From Arenicola marina (Eukaryota; Annelida; Polychaeta; Arenicolidae): a DNA stretch of 64,000 nt. Location: contig OZ025257.1 in the NCBI GenBank assembly GCA_964019135.1, positions 151,501 through 215,500 on the forward strand, given 5' to 3'. The position numbers and the translations under genes are program-made. How positions within the stretch are numbered: the first letter of the stretch is position 1; every line of letters begins with the position of its first letter. The notes beneath the pieces are model-generated. The model made no database searches. It worked only from the letters and a program-made list of their open reading frames with translations, and had not been told where the DNA came from. Of the stretch, positions 38,901-47,530 are shown one piece after another.

Positions 38901-41900
38901 CACCGGGGGGGTCACCCAGCAGGAGCGGCCCTTCACCACCCCAGGTAGGACCCACGGGGGGTAAGGGGGGGTCACCCAGCAGGAGCGGCCCTTCACCACC
39001 CCAGGTAGGACCCACGGGGGGTAAGGGGGAGGTCACCCAGCAGGAGCGGCCCTTCACCACCCCAAGTAGGACCCACGGGGGGTAAGGGGGGGTCACCAAG
39101 CAGGAGCGGCCCTTCACCACCCCAGGTAGGACCCGAGGGGGGTAAGGGGGGATAACCCAGCAAGAGCGGCCCTTCACATCCCAGGTAGGACCCACGGGGG
39201 GTAAGGGGGGATCACCCAGCAGGGGCGGCCCTTCGCCATCCCAGGTAGGACCCACGGGGGGTAAGGGGGGTCACCCAGCAGGAGCGGCCCTTCACCATCC
39301 CAGGTAGGACCCATGGGGGGGGGGGTAAAGGGGGGTCACCCAGCAGGAGCGGCCCTTCACCATCCAAGGTAGGACCCACGGAGGGTAAGGGGGGATCACC
39401 CAGCAAGAGCGGCCCTTCACCACCCCAGGTAGGACCCACGGGGGGGGGGGGGTAAAGGGGGGTCACCCAGCAGGAGCGGCCCTTCACCACCCCAGGTAGG
39501 ACCCGCGGGGGGGGGGGGTAAAGTGGGGTCACCCAGCAGGAGCGGCCCTTCACCGCCCCAGGTAGGACCCACGGAGGGGGGGGTAAAGTGAGGTAACCCA
39601 GCAGGAGCGGCCCTTCACCATCCCAGGTAGGACCCACGGGGGGGGGGGGTAAAGGGGGGTATCCCAGCAGGAGCGGCCCTTCACCACCCCAGGTAGAACC
39701 CACGGAGGGGGGGGTAAAGTGGGGGTAACCCAGCAGGAGCGGCCCTTCACCATCCCAGGTAGGACCCACGGGGGGGGGGTAAAGGGGGGTATCCCAGCAG
39801 GAGCGGCCCTTCACCACCCCAGGTTGGACCCACGGCATGAAAAAGGGGCCAGCCTGTCTTGCCCTGTCTTAGACCACTGTTTCTCTCCACAAACCGGCCT
39901 GTCTTGCCCTGTCTCATACCACTTTTCCTCTCCGCAGACCGGCCTGTCTTGCCCGGTTTCATGCCACTGTTTCTCTCCACAGACCAGCCTGTCTTGTCCT
40001 GTCTCATACCACTGTTTCTCTCCACAGGCCAGCCTGTCTTGCCCTGTTTCATACCACTGTTTCTCTCCACAGACCAGCCTGTCTTGCCCTGTCTCATACC
40101 ACTGTTTCTCTCCACATGCCAGCCTGTCTTACCCTGTCTCAGGCCACTGTTTCTCTCCACAGACCGGCCTGTCTTGCCCTGTTTCATACCACTGTTTCTC
40201 TCCACAGACCGGCCTGTCTTGCCCTGTTTCATACCACTGTTTCTCTCCACAGACCAGCCTGTCTTGCCCTGTCTTAGACCACTGTTTCTTCTCACAGATC
40301 AGCCTGTCTTGCCCTGTTTCATACCACTGTTTCTCTCCACAGACCAGCCTGTCTTGCCCTGTCTCATACCACTGTTTCTCTCCACAGACCAGCCTGTCTT
40401 GCCCTGTTTCATACCACTGTTTCTCTCCACAGACCAGCCTGTCTTGCCCTGTCTCATACCACTGTTTCTCTCCACAGGCCAGCCTGTCTTGCCCTGTTTC
40501 ATACCACTGTTTCTCTCCCCAGACCAGCCTGTCTTGCCCTGTCTCAGGCCACTGTTTTTCTCCGCAGACCGGCCTGTGGTTCTGGGGGGCGGCCTCAGGG
40601 AGGAGGATGAGAGGGAGGGGGCCGACGGGGACAGTGACCAAGAAGAAGACACGTTCCACACGGCCAAGGAACCCGTCCGCTTCACGCGCAGCCTGGAGAT
40701 ACCACGTGGTGGCCGCCAGCCGCGGCCCCACCTGGCGGCGGCCCTGGACGAGCGGCCCATCACTCCCATGAAGGACACAATGGTGTACGACATAAAGAAC
40801 TCCTCTCTCGACTTCAAAGACGGTGGGTTTGACTGCACTGGGTCCTCGCGTGATCGTCTCGCGGTCCTCTCGTGGTCCTCGCGTGGTCCTCTCGTCGTCC
40901 TCGCGTGGTCCTCTCGTGGTCCTCGCGTGGTCCTCTCGTGGTCCTCGCGTGGTCCTCTCGTGGTCCTCGCGTGGTCCTCGCGTGGTCCTCGCGTGATCCT
41001 CTCGTGGTCCTCTCGTGGTCCTAGCGTGGTCCTCTCGTGATCCTCTCGTGGTCCTCGCGTGGTCCTCGCGTGATCCTAGCGTGGTCCTCTCGTGATCCTC
41101 TCGTGGTCCTCGCGTGGTCCTAGCGTGGTCCTCTCGTGGTCCTCGCGTGGTCCTCTCGTGGTCCTCTCGTGGTCCTAGCATGGACTTAAATATCACTTTT
41201 TAAAATGTTTGTATTTGTATGTCGTGCTCAATATCTGTATGTTTGATAGCTATTGAAAGGAATGTGTTTGTTGAGTGACTTTGCCGCCTGACTGGCAGTA
41301 ACGAGGGTTTATACTCCGTGCTCTGTGCAGGTATACCAGAGAACCCAGACCTCGCCAACACCTACTATTCCCAGTTCGAGGAGTTCGAGAGGCTGAGCTC
41401 TGACAGCGACGGGGACGAGGGCACGCTGGTGGCGACCAGCGGCAACCCGGAGATGAACAACTTACTGTCCCTGATGAGAGACCAGCTCGACCACGGCAAC
41501 AGCGCGGAGGACACAGGTACGGGGGTCAAACAGGGCGGAGGACACAGGTACGGGGGTCAAACAGGGGGGAGGACACAGGTACGGGGGTCAAACAGGGGGG
41601 AGGACACAGGTACGGGTGTCAAACAGGGCGGAGGACACAGGTACGGGGGTCAAACAGGGCGGAGGACACAGCTACGGGGGTCAAACAAGGCGGAGGACAC
41701 AGGTACGGGGGTCAAACAGCGGGGAGGACACAGGTACGGGGGTCAAACAGGGCGGAGGACACAGGTACGGGGGTCAAACAGGGCGGAGGACACAGGTACG
41801 GGGGTCAAACAGGGCGGAGGACACAGGTACGGGGGTCAAACAGGGCGGAGGACACAGGTACGGGGGTCAAACAGGGCGGAGGACACAGGTACGGGGGTCA

Positions 41901-44900
41901 AACAGCGCGGAGGACACAGGTACGGGGGTCAAACAGCGCGGAGGACACAGGTACGGGGGTCAAACAGCGTGGAGGACACAGGTACGGGGGTCAAACAGCG
42001 TGGAGGACACAGGTACGGGGGTCAAACAGGGCGGAGGACACAGGTACGGGGGTCAAACAGGGCGGAGGACACAGGTACGGGGGTCAAACAGGGCGGAGGA
42101 CACAGGTACGGGGGTCAAACAGCGCGGAGGACACAGGTACGGGGGTCAAACAGGGCGGAGGACACAGGTACGGGGGTCAAACAGGGCGGAGGACACAGGT
42201 ACGGGGGTCAAACAGGGCGGAGGACACAGGTACGGGGGTCAAACAGGGCGGAGGACACAGGTACGGGGGTCAAACAGCGCGGAGGACACAGGTACGGGGG
42301 TCAAACAGGGCGGAGGACACAGGTACGGGGGTCAAACAGGGGGGAGGACACAGGTACGGGGGTCAAACAGCGCGGAGGACACAGGTACGGGGGTCAAACA
42401 GGGCGGAGGACACAGGTACGGGGTCAAACAGGGCGGAGGACACAGGTACGGGGGTCAAACAGGGCGGAGGACACAGGTACGGGGGTCAAACAGGGCGGAG
42501 GACACAGGTACGGGGGTCAAACAGGGCGGAGGACACAGGTACGGGGGTCAAACAGGGCGGAGGACACAGGTACGGGGGTCAAACAGGGCGGAGGACACAG
42601 GTACGGGGTCAAACAGGGCGGAGGACACAGGTACGGGGTCAAACAGGGCGGAGGACACAGGTACGGGGGTCAAACAGGGCGGAGGACACAGGTACGGGGG
42701 TCAAACAGGGCGGAGGACACAGGTACGGGGGTCAAACAGCGCGGAGGACACAGGTACGGGGGTCAAACAGGGCGGAGGACACAGGTACGGGGGTCAAACA
42801 GGGCGGAGGACACAGGTACGGGGGTCAAACAGGGCGGAGGACGCAGGTACGGGGGTCAAACAGGGCGGAGGACACAGGTACGGGGGTCAAACAGTGCGGA
42901 GGACACAGGTACGGGGGTCAACCAGGGCGGAGGACACAGGTACGGGGTCAAACAGGGCGGAGGACACAGGTACGGGGTCAAACAGGGCGGAGGACACAGG
43001 TACGGGGGTCAAACAGGGCGGAGGACACAGGTACGGGGGTCAAACAGGGCGGAGGACACAGGTACGGGGGTCAAACAGGGCGGAGGACACAGGTACGGGG
43101 GTCAAACAGGGCGGAGGACACAGGTACGGGGGTCAAACAGGGCGGAGGACACAGGTACGGGGTCAAACAGGGCGGAGGACACAGCTACGGGGGTCAAACA
43201 GCGTGGAGGACACAGGTACGGGGGTCAAACAGCGTGGAGGACACAGGTACGGGAGTCAAACAGCGCGGAGGACACAGGTACGGGGGTCAAACAGGGCGGA
43301 GGACACAGGTACGGGGGTCAAACAGCGCGGAGGACACGGGTACGGGGGTCAAACAGGGCGGAGGACACAGGTACGGGGGTCAAACAGGGCGGAGGACACA
43401 GGTACGGGGGTCAAACAGGGCGGAGGACACAGGTACGGGGGTCAAACAGCGCGGAGGACACAGGTACGGGGGTCAAACAGGGCGGAGGACACAGGTACGG
43501 GGGTCAAACAGCGCGGAGGACACGGGTACGGGGGTCAAACAGGGCGGAGGACACGGGTACGGGGGTCAAAGAGGGCGGAGGACACAGGTACGGGGGTCAA
43601 ACAGGGCGGAGGACACAGGTACGGGGTCAAACAGCGCGGAGGACACAGGTACGGGGTCAAACAGGGCGGAGGACACAGGTACGGGGGTCAAACAGGGCGG
43701 AGGACACAGGTACGGGGGTCAAACAGGGCGGAGGACACAGGTACGGGGGTCAAACAGGGGGGAGGACACAGCTACGGGGGTCAAACAGGGCGGAGGACAC
43801 AGGTACGGGGGTCAAACAGGGGGGAGGACACAGGTACGGGGGTCAAACAGGGCGGCGGACACAGGTACGGGGGTCAAACAGCGTGGAGGACACAGGTACG
43901 GGGGTCAAACAGCGGGGAGGACACAGGTACGGGGGTCAAACAGCGCGGAGGACACGGGTACGGGGGTCAAACAGGGCGGAGGACACAGGTACGGGGGTCA
44001 AACAGGGCGGAGGACACAGGTACGGGGGTCAAACAGGGCGGAGGACACAGGTACGGGGGTCAAACAGGGCGGAGGACACAGGTACGGGAGTCAAACAGCG
44101 GGGAGGACACAGGTACGGGGGTCAAACAGCGCGGAGGACACAGGTACGGGGGTCAAACAGCGCGGAGGACACAGGTACGGGGGTCAAACAGGGCGGAGGA
44201 CACAGGTACGGGGGTCAAACAGGGCGGAGGACACAGGTACGGGGGTCAAACAGGGCGGAGGACACAGGTACGGGGGTCAAACAGGGCGGAGGACACAGGT
44301 ACGGGGGTCAAACAGCGTGGAGGACACAGGTACGGGGGTCAAACAGGGCGGAGGACACAGGTACGGGGGTCAAACAGCGTGGAGGACACAGGTACGGGGG
44401 TCAAACAGGGCGGAGGACACAGGTACGGGGGTCAAACAGGGCGGAGGACACAGGTACGGGGGTCAAACAGCGCGGAGGACACAGGTACGGGGGTCAAACA
44501 GGGCGGAGGACACAGGTACGGGGGTCAAACAGCGCGGAGGACACAGGTACGGGGGTCAAACAGGGCGGAGGACACAGGTACGGGGGTCAAACAGGGCGGA
44601 GGACACAGGTACGGGGGTCAAACAGGGCGGAGGACACAGGTACGGGGGTCAAACAGGGCGGAGGACACAGGTACGGGGGTCAAACAGGGCGGAGGACACA
44701 GGTACGGGAGTCAAACAGCGTGGAGGACACAGGTACGGGGGTCAAACAGGGCGGAGGACACAGGTACGGGGGTCAAACAGGGCGGAGGACACAGGTACGG
44801 GGGTCAAACAGGGGGGAGGACACAGGTACGGGGGTCAAACAGGGCGGAGGACACAGGTACGGGAGTCAAACAGCGTGGAGGACACAGGTACGGGGGTCAA

Positions 44901-46784
44901 ACAGGGCGGAGGACACAGGTACGGGGGTCAAACAGGGGGGAGGACACAGGTACGGGGGTCAAACAGGGCGGAGGACACAGGTACGGGAGTCAAACAGCGG
45001 GGAGGACACAGGTACGGGGGTCAAACAGCGCGGAGGACACAGGTACGGGAGTCAAACAGCGCGGAGGACACAGGTACGGGAGTCAAACAGCGGGGAGGAC
45101 ACAGGTACGGGGGTCAAACAGGGCGGAGGACACAGGTACGGGGGTCAAACAGGGCGGAGGACACAGGTACGGGAGTCAAACAGCGGGGAGGACACAGGTA
45201 CGGGGGTCAAACAGCGCGGAGGACACAGGTACGGGAGTCAAACAGCGGGGAGGACACAGGTACGGGGGTCAAACAGGGCGGAGGACACAGGTACGGGGGT
45301 CAAACAGCGTGGAGGACACAGGTACGGGGGTCAAACAGGGCGGAGGACACAGGTACGGGGGTCAAACAGGGCGGAGGACACAGGTACGGGGGTCAAACAG
45401 GGCGGAGGACACAGGTACGGGGGTCAAACAGCGCGGAGGACACAGGTACGGGGGTCAAACAGGGCGGAGGACACAGGTACGGGGGTCAAACAGGGCGGAG
45501 GACACAGGTACGGGGGTCAAACAGGGCCGCATTGCTACCTATTAAGCATCGATATGATGCTTAAGTAATAGATAAATAATGAGTTGTAGGTCCTTCTTGG
45601 GATCAAATAACTTCGAGGCGTAGCCGAGAAGTCGTAAGTTTCCAATAAGGACCCACAACTCTTTCCTTATCTGGCTTAATGTTTATTCCTATTGTTTCCT
45701 TCGATGAGGCGGCGATGGCATGGAGTATGTGAGCGAGGAGTCATTATTGTGACAGAAGTATAATGACCCGCTCAGCCACAATAGAAGTATGCATTAAGAT
45801 GGAATACTGATAGGTGGTTTGTCATTAATTGTTTCTGTGTAAGGTAAGAGTTCCAGTTGACTATATGGCCCGCCTGTGTGACTGTAGTATGTGTGGTATG
45901 TTGCAGTGGCCGGCCAGACGCTGGTGGAGGACAGGGACAGCGGCGCCTTCGGCCCGGCAGCCAGGGACTCGCGCATTCTCAAGCTGCGCAGGTCAGTCTC
46001 CCGCCGTCTGCACCTAAACAGAGAATGGGTCTGACCCTTTAACGGGTGCTTACCTCCTAACGGGGGCTTACCTCTCAACGGGGGCTTACCTTTTAACGGG
46101 GGCTTACCTCTTAACGGAAGCTTACCTCTTAACGAGGGCTTACCTCTTAACGGAAGCTTACCTTTTAACGGGGGCTTACCTCTTAACGGAAGCTTACCTT
46201 TTAACGGGTGCTTATTTCTTAAAGGGGGGCTTACCTCTTAACGGAAGCTTACCTTTTAACGGGGGCTTACCTCTTAACGGAAGCTTACCTTTTAACGGGT
46301 GCTTATTTCTTAAAGGGGGGCTTACCTCTTAACGGAAGCTTACCTTTAACGGGTGTTTATTTCTTAAAGGGGGCTTACCTCTTAACGGAAGCTTACCTTT
46401 TAACGGGTGTTATTTCTTATAGGGGGCTTACCTCTTAACGAATGCTCATCTCTTAACGGGAGCTTACCTCTTACCGGGGGTTACCTCTTAACGCTAACGG
46501 GGTGACGCCCTTAACGGAGGGAGTGGGTTGGGATGACGGAAGAGCCAGCGTGCTGACGTGCTGTCGTTGTTTGCAGTGAGAGTGAGAAGAAGTTCGGCGC
46601 TGAGAACTTTGCCCGCGTGTACAGCTACCTGAAGACTGCGCGCGGCTTCAGCGAGCGGAGCGTGCGGACCGTGGACGAGTCGGTCATCATGCGGGAGCTC
46701 AAGAAGATCGTCAAGAACGTCAACGACTGCTTCCTCGTCGACCAGCTCCTCTTCCTCGAGTCCCAGGCCGAAATACCCTCATAG
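21356..46784 (+). CDS. NEK11: NIMA-related kinase NEK11, complete, 15 coding exons
   Basis: NEK11 is a Ser/Thr kinase of the NIMA family; the vertebrate protein acts in the G2/M DNA-damage checkpoint, promoting CDC25A degradation. Coding exons: 21356-21519, 23244-23409, 23710-23828, 27710-27739, 28900-29061, 29343-29492, 29877-29955, 30692-30774, 32712-32840, 33345-33426, 38875-38944, 40568-40822, 41331-41516, 45907-45991, 46577-46784. They sum to 1968 nt (655 residues plus TAG), and every junction keeps the reading phase. The ATG follows an in-frame TAG at 21338-21340. Layout: kinase domain, basic coiled-coil region, acidic linker, conserved C-terminal helix domain (FARVYSYLKTA, NDCFLVDQLLFLESQ) as in human NEK11. 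Six of fourteen introns have splice-site-bearing minisatellites. Intron 9 is GC-AG. Confidence 0.95.
21643..22923 (-). mobile_element. 5'-truncated LINE in NEK11 intron 1, with 14-bp target duplication
   Basis: A minus-strand open frame of 300 residues (22897-21995) begins inside a reverse transcriptase (NLNKTKVMVCRNGGPLRQNE) and runs through SILTYGSEIWGF to a C-terminal zinc-finger-like CKYC. A one-base frameshift near 22000 separates this from VEHEYHFLLICPLYQSMRL, which ends in TAA at 21807-21809. Flanking duplications GTCCTCAGGATGTA (21643-21656) and GTCCTCGGGATGTA (22910-22923) differ at one base. The 3' end has a short TGAA-type repeat tail. The element itself is about 1253 bp, and the endonuclease and most of the polymerase are missing. 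Clade not assigned. Confidence 0.9.
23819..24345 (+). repeat. 37-bp donor-site minisatellite, NEK11 intron 3, about 14 units
   Basis: The exon 3 end ACATGAACG followed by GTAAGTATAAAG is reiterated every 37 bp as ACATGACCG followed by GTAAGTATAAAG. About ten copies keep a usable GT donor (GTAAGT, GTGAGT, GTATGT), while others have lost it (for example CCGATAAG). The first unit is the genuine junction. Confidence 0.93.
24496..27605. repeat. 33-bp minisatellite split by a LINE
   Basis: One partial unit lies at 24496-24520. The main array of about 30 units (GTGTGTAGGCCCTTTACTGT plus ACTAGTCAGACAT) runs from 26603 to 27605, with the LINE between. Because 33 is a multiple of three, one frame is open for nearly 300 residues (CRPFTVLVRHV repeated), but this is intronic. 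No genuine splice site of NEK11 is part of the unit. Confidence 0.92.
24512..26611 (+). mobile_element. decayed LINE inserted into a minisatellite, NEK11 intron 3
   Basis: Reverse-transcriptase fragments in order are AEHFNNFFANIGTTL, VIPVFKKEDNTNIDNYRSIL, then after a frameshift YGFRKKHST, LNLCKAFDTLNN, GVPQGSILGP and (next frame) YADDITLF. The motif A Asp expected in LDLSKAFD is Asn (codon AAT at 25130-25132), so the polymerase would be dead even without the frame breaks. The 3' end has a 12-base A run (26584-26595). Repeated ATTCTGTAC at 24512-24520 and 26603-26611 looks like a 9-bp target duplication. The same word belongs to the 33-bp minisatellite unit, one copy of which lies on the left side. 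Confidence 0.85.
27729..28766 (+). repeat. 47-bp donor-derived minisatellite, NEK11 intron 4, about 22 units
   Basis: The exon 4 end AAAAGCAAG followed by GTAAAT is the first unit. Later units read GAAGGCAAG followed by GTGAAG or GTCAAT, so the GT is kept but the donor context is weaker. Unit variants repeat as an eight-unit block of about 376 bp (compare 27765 with 28141), showing a block duplication inside the array. Confidence 0.9.
30005..30650. repeat. 28-bp minisatellite, NEK11 intron 7, about 23 units
   Basis: Unit GGGTCTGGTGGGACAGCTAC plus AACACCCC, starting about 50 bp after exon 7. It does not include the genuine donor or acceptor. Units alternate CCCC and CCCT endings. It reads open in several frames but lies entirely in the intron. 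Confidence 0.93.
30692..33426 (+). CDS. NEK11: NEK11 exons 8-10: basic coiled-coil region (residues 291-388)
   Basis: The region is rich in Lys, Glu and Arg. It includes LAPRERYRIRKMEKADEEAR, which aligns with human MTPRERMRLRKLQAADEKAR, then HQVKANRAKYDEL. It probably forms the coiled coil that follows the NEK11 kinase domain. Exon 8 ends at GCAAT followed by GTAAGC. Exon 9 ends at CTGAG followed by GCAAGT, a GC donor otherwise perfectly matching the consensus. Exon 10 ends at CAGTCCCAC followed by GTGAGT, the first of 68 such sites. Confidence 0.9.
30757..31520 (+). repeat. 45-bp donor-site minisatellite, NEK11 intron 8, about 17 units
   Basis: The exon 8 end ACCTGGCCCAGGCAAT followed by GTAAGC is reiterated every 45 bp (donors at 30775, 30820 and so on). 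Nearly every copy retains GCAATGTAAGC. Reading on from exon 8 without splicing gives an immediate in-frame TAA (GCA ATG TAA). Confidence 0.94.
31524..32125. repeat. 13-bp minisatellite, NEK11 intron 8, about 46 units
   Basis: Units of CCTGTCACACTGT, with rare CCCTGT, CGCACT and GACCTG variants. It directly follows the 45-bp donor array and abuts the foldback element at 32129. Confidence 0.95.
32129..32697. mobile_element. foldback element with long inverted arms, NEK11 intron 8
   Basis: The two ends are inverted copies over about 200 bp each. They share TCATAAATGCCGTAGACACA, TAATGATACCAAACTTACGT and GATGTTATCCTTTTTTATGA. The likely ends are TAAAGTCA and TGACTTTA, flanked by CAC on both sides (32126-32128 and 32698-32700). 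The element ends 14 bases before exon 9, so it must contain the branch point of intron 8. No transposase is encoded. Confidence 0.85.
32841..33344 (+). other. NEK11 intron 9, GC-AG type
   Basis: Exon 9 ends CTGAG and the intron starts GCAAGT. The acceptor is GTCCCCAG at 33337-33344. Phase across the junction gives KLREAAEHQ, consistent with the family. No nearby GT gives the same reading frame. The intron has no array. Confidence 0.8.
33399..38564 (+). repeat. 76-bp donor-site minisatellite, NEK11 intron 10, 68 donor copies
   Basis: The last 28 bases of exon 10 (ending CCCTACCAGTCCCAC) plus GTGAGT and about 42 further intron bases form the unit. The genuine donor is at 33427 and the last copy at 38519, exactly 67 units of 76 bp apart. 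Nearly all copies keep CAC followed by GTGAGT; variants include CAACGTGAGT, TACGTGAGT and GTGTGT. If the intron is retained, translation stops after nine more residues at a TAA. Confidence 0.96.
38875..46784 (+). CDS. NEK11: NEK11 exons 11-15: acidic linker and C-terminal domain (residues 389-655)
   Basis: Exon 12 carries an acidic stretch (LREEDEREGADGDSDQEED). Exon 13 carries IPENPDLANTYYSQFEEFE, aligning with human IPEDPLVAEEYYADAFDSY. Exon 15 carries FGAENFARVYSYLKTARG and IVKNVNDCFLVDQLLFLESQ, aligning with the human C-terminus. Exon 11 (70 nt) is less conserved; it was chosen because its acceptor (CCGCACAG) and donor keep phase and because its last bases seed the adjoining array. It is the least certain exon. 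Confidence 0.85.
38917..39830 (+). repeat. 60-bp donor-site minisatellite, 5' half of NEK11 intron 11, about 15 units
   Basis: Each unit contains the exon 11 end CCCAGCAGGAGCGGCCCTTC then ACCACCCCAG followed by GTAGGA, and then a long G run. Donors are at 38945, 39005 and so on. Unit length varies by one to a few bases because the G run varies from 5 to 11. The sense strand has strong G-quadruplex-forming potential. Confidence 0.94.
39847..40577 (+). repeat. 45-bp acceptor-site minisatellite, 3' half of NEK11 intron 11, 16 units
   Basis: Each unit contains a complete acceptor, ACTGTTTCTCTCCACAG, followed by the first bases of exon 12 (ACCGGCCTGT or ACCAGCCTGT). The genuine acceptor ends at 40567. 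All copies except the first (CACAA) keep the AG. Units are 15 codons long and stop-free in the exon 12 frame, so upstream acceptors would insert multiples of 15 residues (DRPVLPCFIPLFLST type). Confidence 0.95.
40838..41185. repeat. 11-bp minisatellite, NEK11 intron 12
   Basis: Units of GTGGTCCTCGC or GTGGTCCTCTC, about 31 copies, beginning about 15 bp after the exon 12 donor (GTGGGT). The array resembles the donor sequence only loosely and does not carry a splice site. Confidence 0.93.
41498..45528 (+). repeat. 31-bp donor-site minisatellite, NEK11 intron 13, about 129 units
   Basis: The exon 13 end AACAGCGCGGAGGACACAG followed by GTACGGGGGTCAAA is reiterated as ACAGGGCGGAGGACACAG followed by GTACGGGGGTCAA. 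The genuine donor is at 41517 and the next at 41548. Many units keep the exon's CAGCGCGG; others read CAGGGCGG, CAGCGTGG or CAGCGGGG. Some units lack one G (30 bp). No stop occurs in any sense frame, so the exon 13 frame stays open for about 4 kb to 45568. Confidence 0.96.
46030..46490. repeat. 18-bp minisatellite, NEK11 intron 14
   Basis: Units of GCTTACCTCTTAACGGGG, with GGAAGCTT variants, about 25 copies. It does not include the exon 14 donor (GTCAGT at 45992) or the exon 15 acceptor (TTTGCAG at 46576). Confidence 0.9.
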
Positions 46785-47530
46785 CGCTGTCTGACACCGT
46801 CATAGCGCTGTCTGACACCCTCATAGCGCTGTCGGGTACCCCCATAGCGCTGTCTGACACCCTCATAGCGCTGTCTGACACCCTCATAGCGCTGTCTGAC
46901 ACCCTCATAGCGCTGTCTGACACCCTCATAGCGCTGTCTGACACCCTCATAGCGCTGTCTGACACCCTCATAGCGCTGTCTGACACCCTCATAGCGCTGT
47001 CGGGTACCCCCATAGCGCTGTCTGACACCCTCATAGCGCTGTCTGACACCCTCATAGCGCTGTCTGACACCCTCATAGCGCTGTCGGGTACCCCCATAGC
47101 GCTGTCTGACACCCTCATAGCGCTGTCTGACACCCTCATAGCGCTGTCTGGCACCCTCATAGCGCTGTCGGGTACCCCCATAGCGCTGTCTGACACCCTC
47201 ATAGCGCTGTCTGATACCGTCATAGCGCTGTGTGATACCGTCATAGCGCTGTCTGACACCCTCATAGCGCTGTCTGATACCGTCATAGCGCTGTCTGACA
47301 CCCTCATAGCGCTGTCTGACACCCTCATAGCGCTGTGTGGTGCCCCCATAGCGCTGTCTGACACCCTCATAGCGCTGTCTGATACCCCCATATCGCTGTC
47401 GGGTACCCCCATAGCGCTGTCTGACACCCTCATAGCGCTGTGTGATACCTTCATAGCGCTGTGTGATACCCTTATAGCGCTGTCTGATACCCCCATAGCG
47501 CTGTCTGACACCCGCATAGCGCTGTTTGAT
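46774..47530 (+). repeat. 21-bp stop-codon minisatellite at the NEK11 end, about 36 units
   Basis: The last NEK11 codons ATA CCC TCA TAG are the start of the first unit. The unit is ACCCTCATAGCGCTGTCTGAC. Variants include GGTACCCCCATAGCGCTGTC and ACCGTCATAGCGC. The coding end and 3' UTR junction is thus reiterated along with the TAG. Confidence 0.94.

Noticed and set aside
38816..39085. Plus-strand frame GGSPSRSGPSPPQVGPTGGK as a coding repeat
   Set aside because: It is another frame of the exon 11 donor array. The NEK11 phase selects VTQQERPFTTP instead.
41616..45564. Very long open frames (1309, 776 residues) inside the 31-bp array as separate genes
   Set aside because: They are the frame-shifted readings of a stop-free repeat. 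The only coding part is exon 13 (41331-41516).
46030..46490. Antisense donor-like GAGGTAAGC in the 18-bp array of NEK11 intron 14
   Set aside because: The motif is on the wrong strand for NEK11 and no minus-strand exon adjoins it, so it was not counted as a junction array.
46720..47517. 265-residue minus-strand frame (MRVSDSA repeats)
   Set aside because: It is antisense of the 21-bp array that begins at the NEK11 stop codon, with no homology or splice support.
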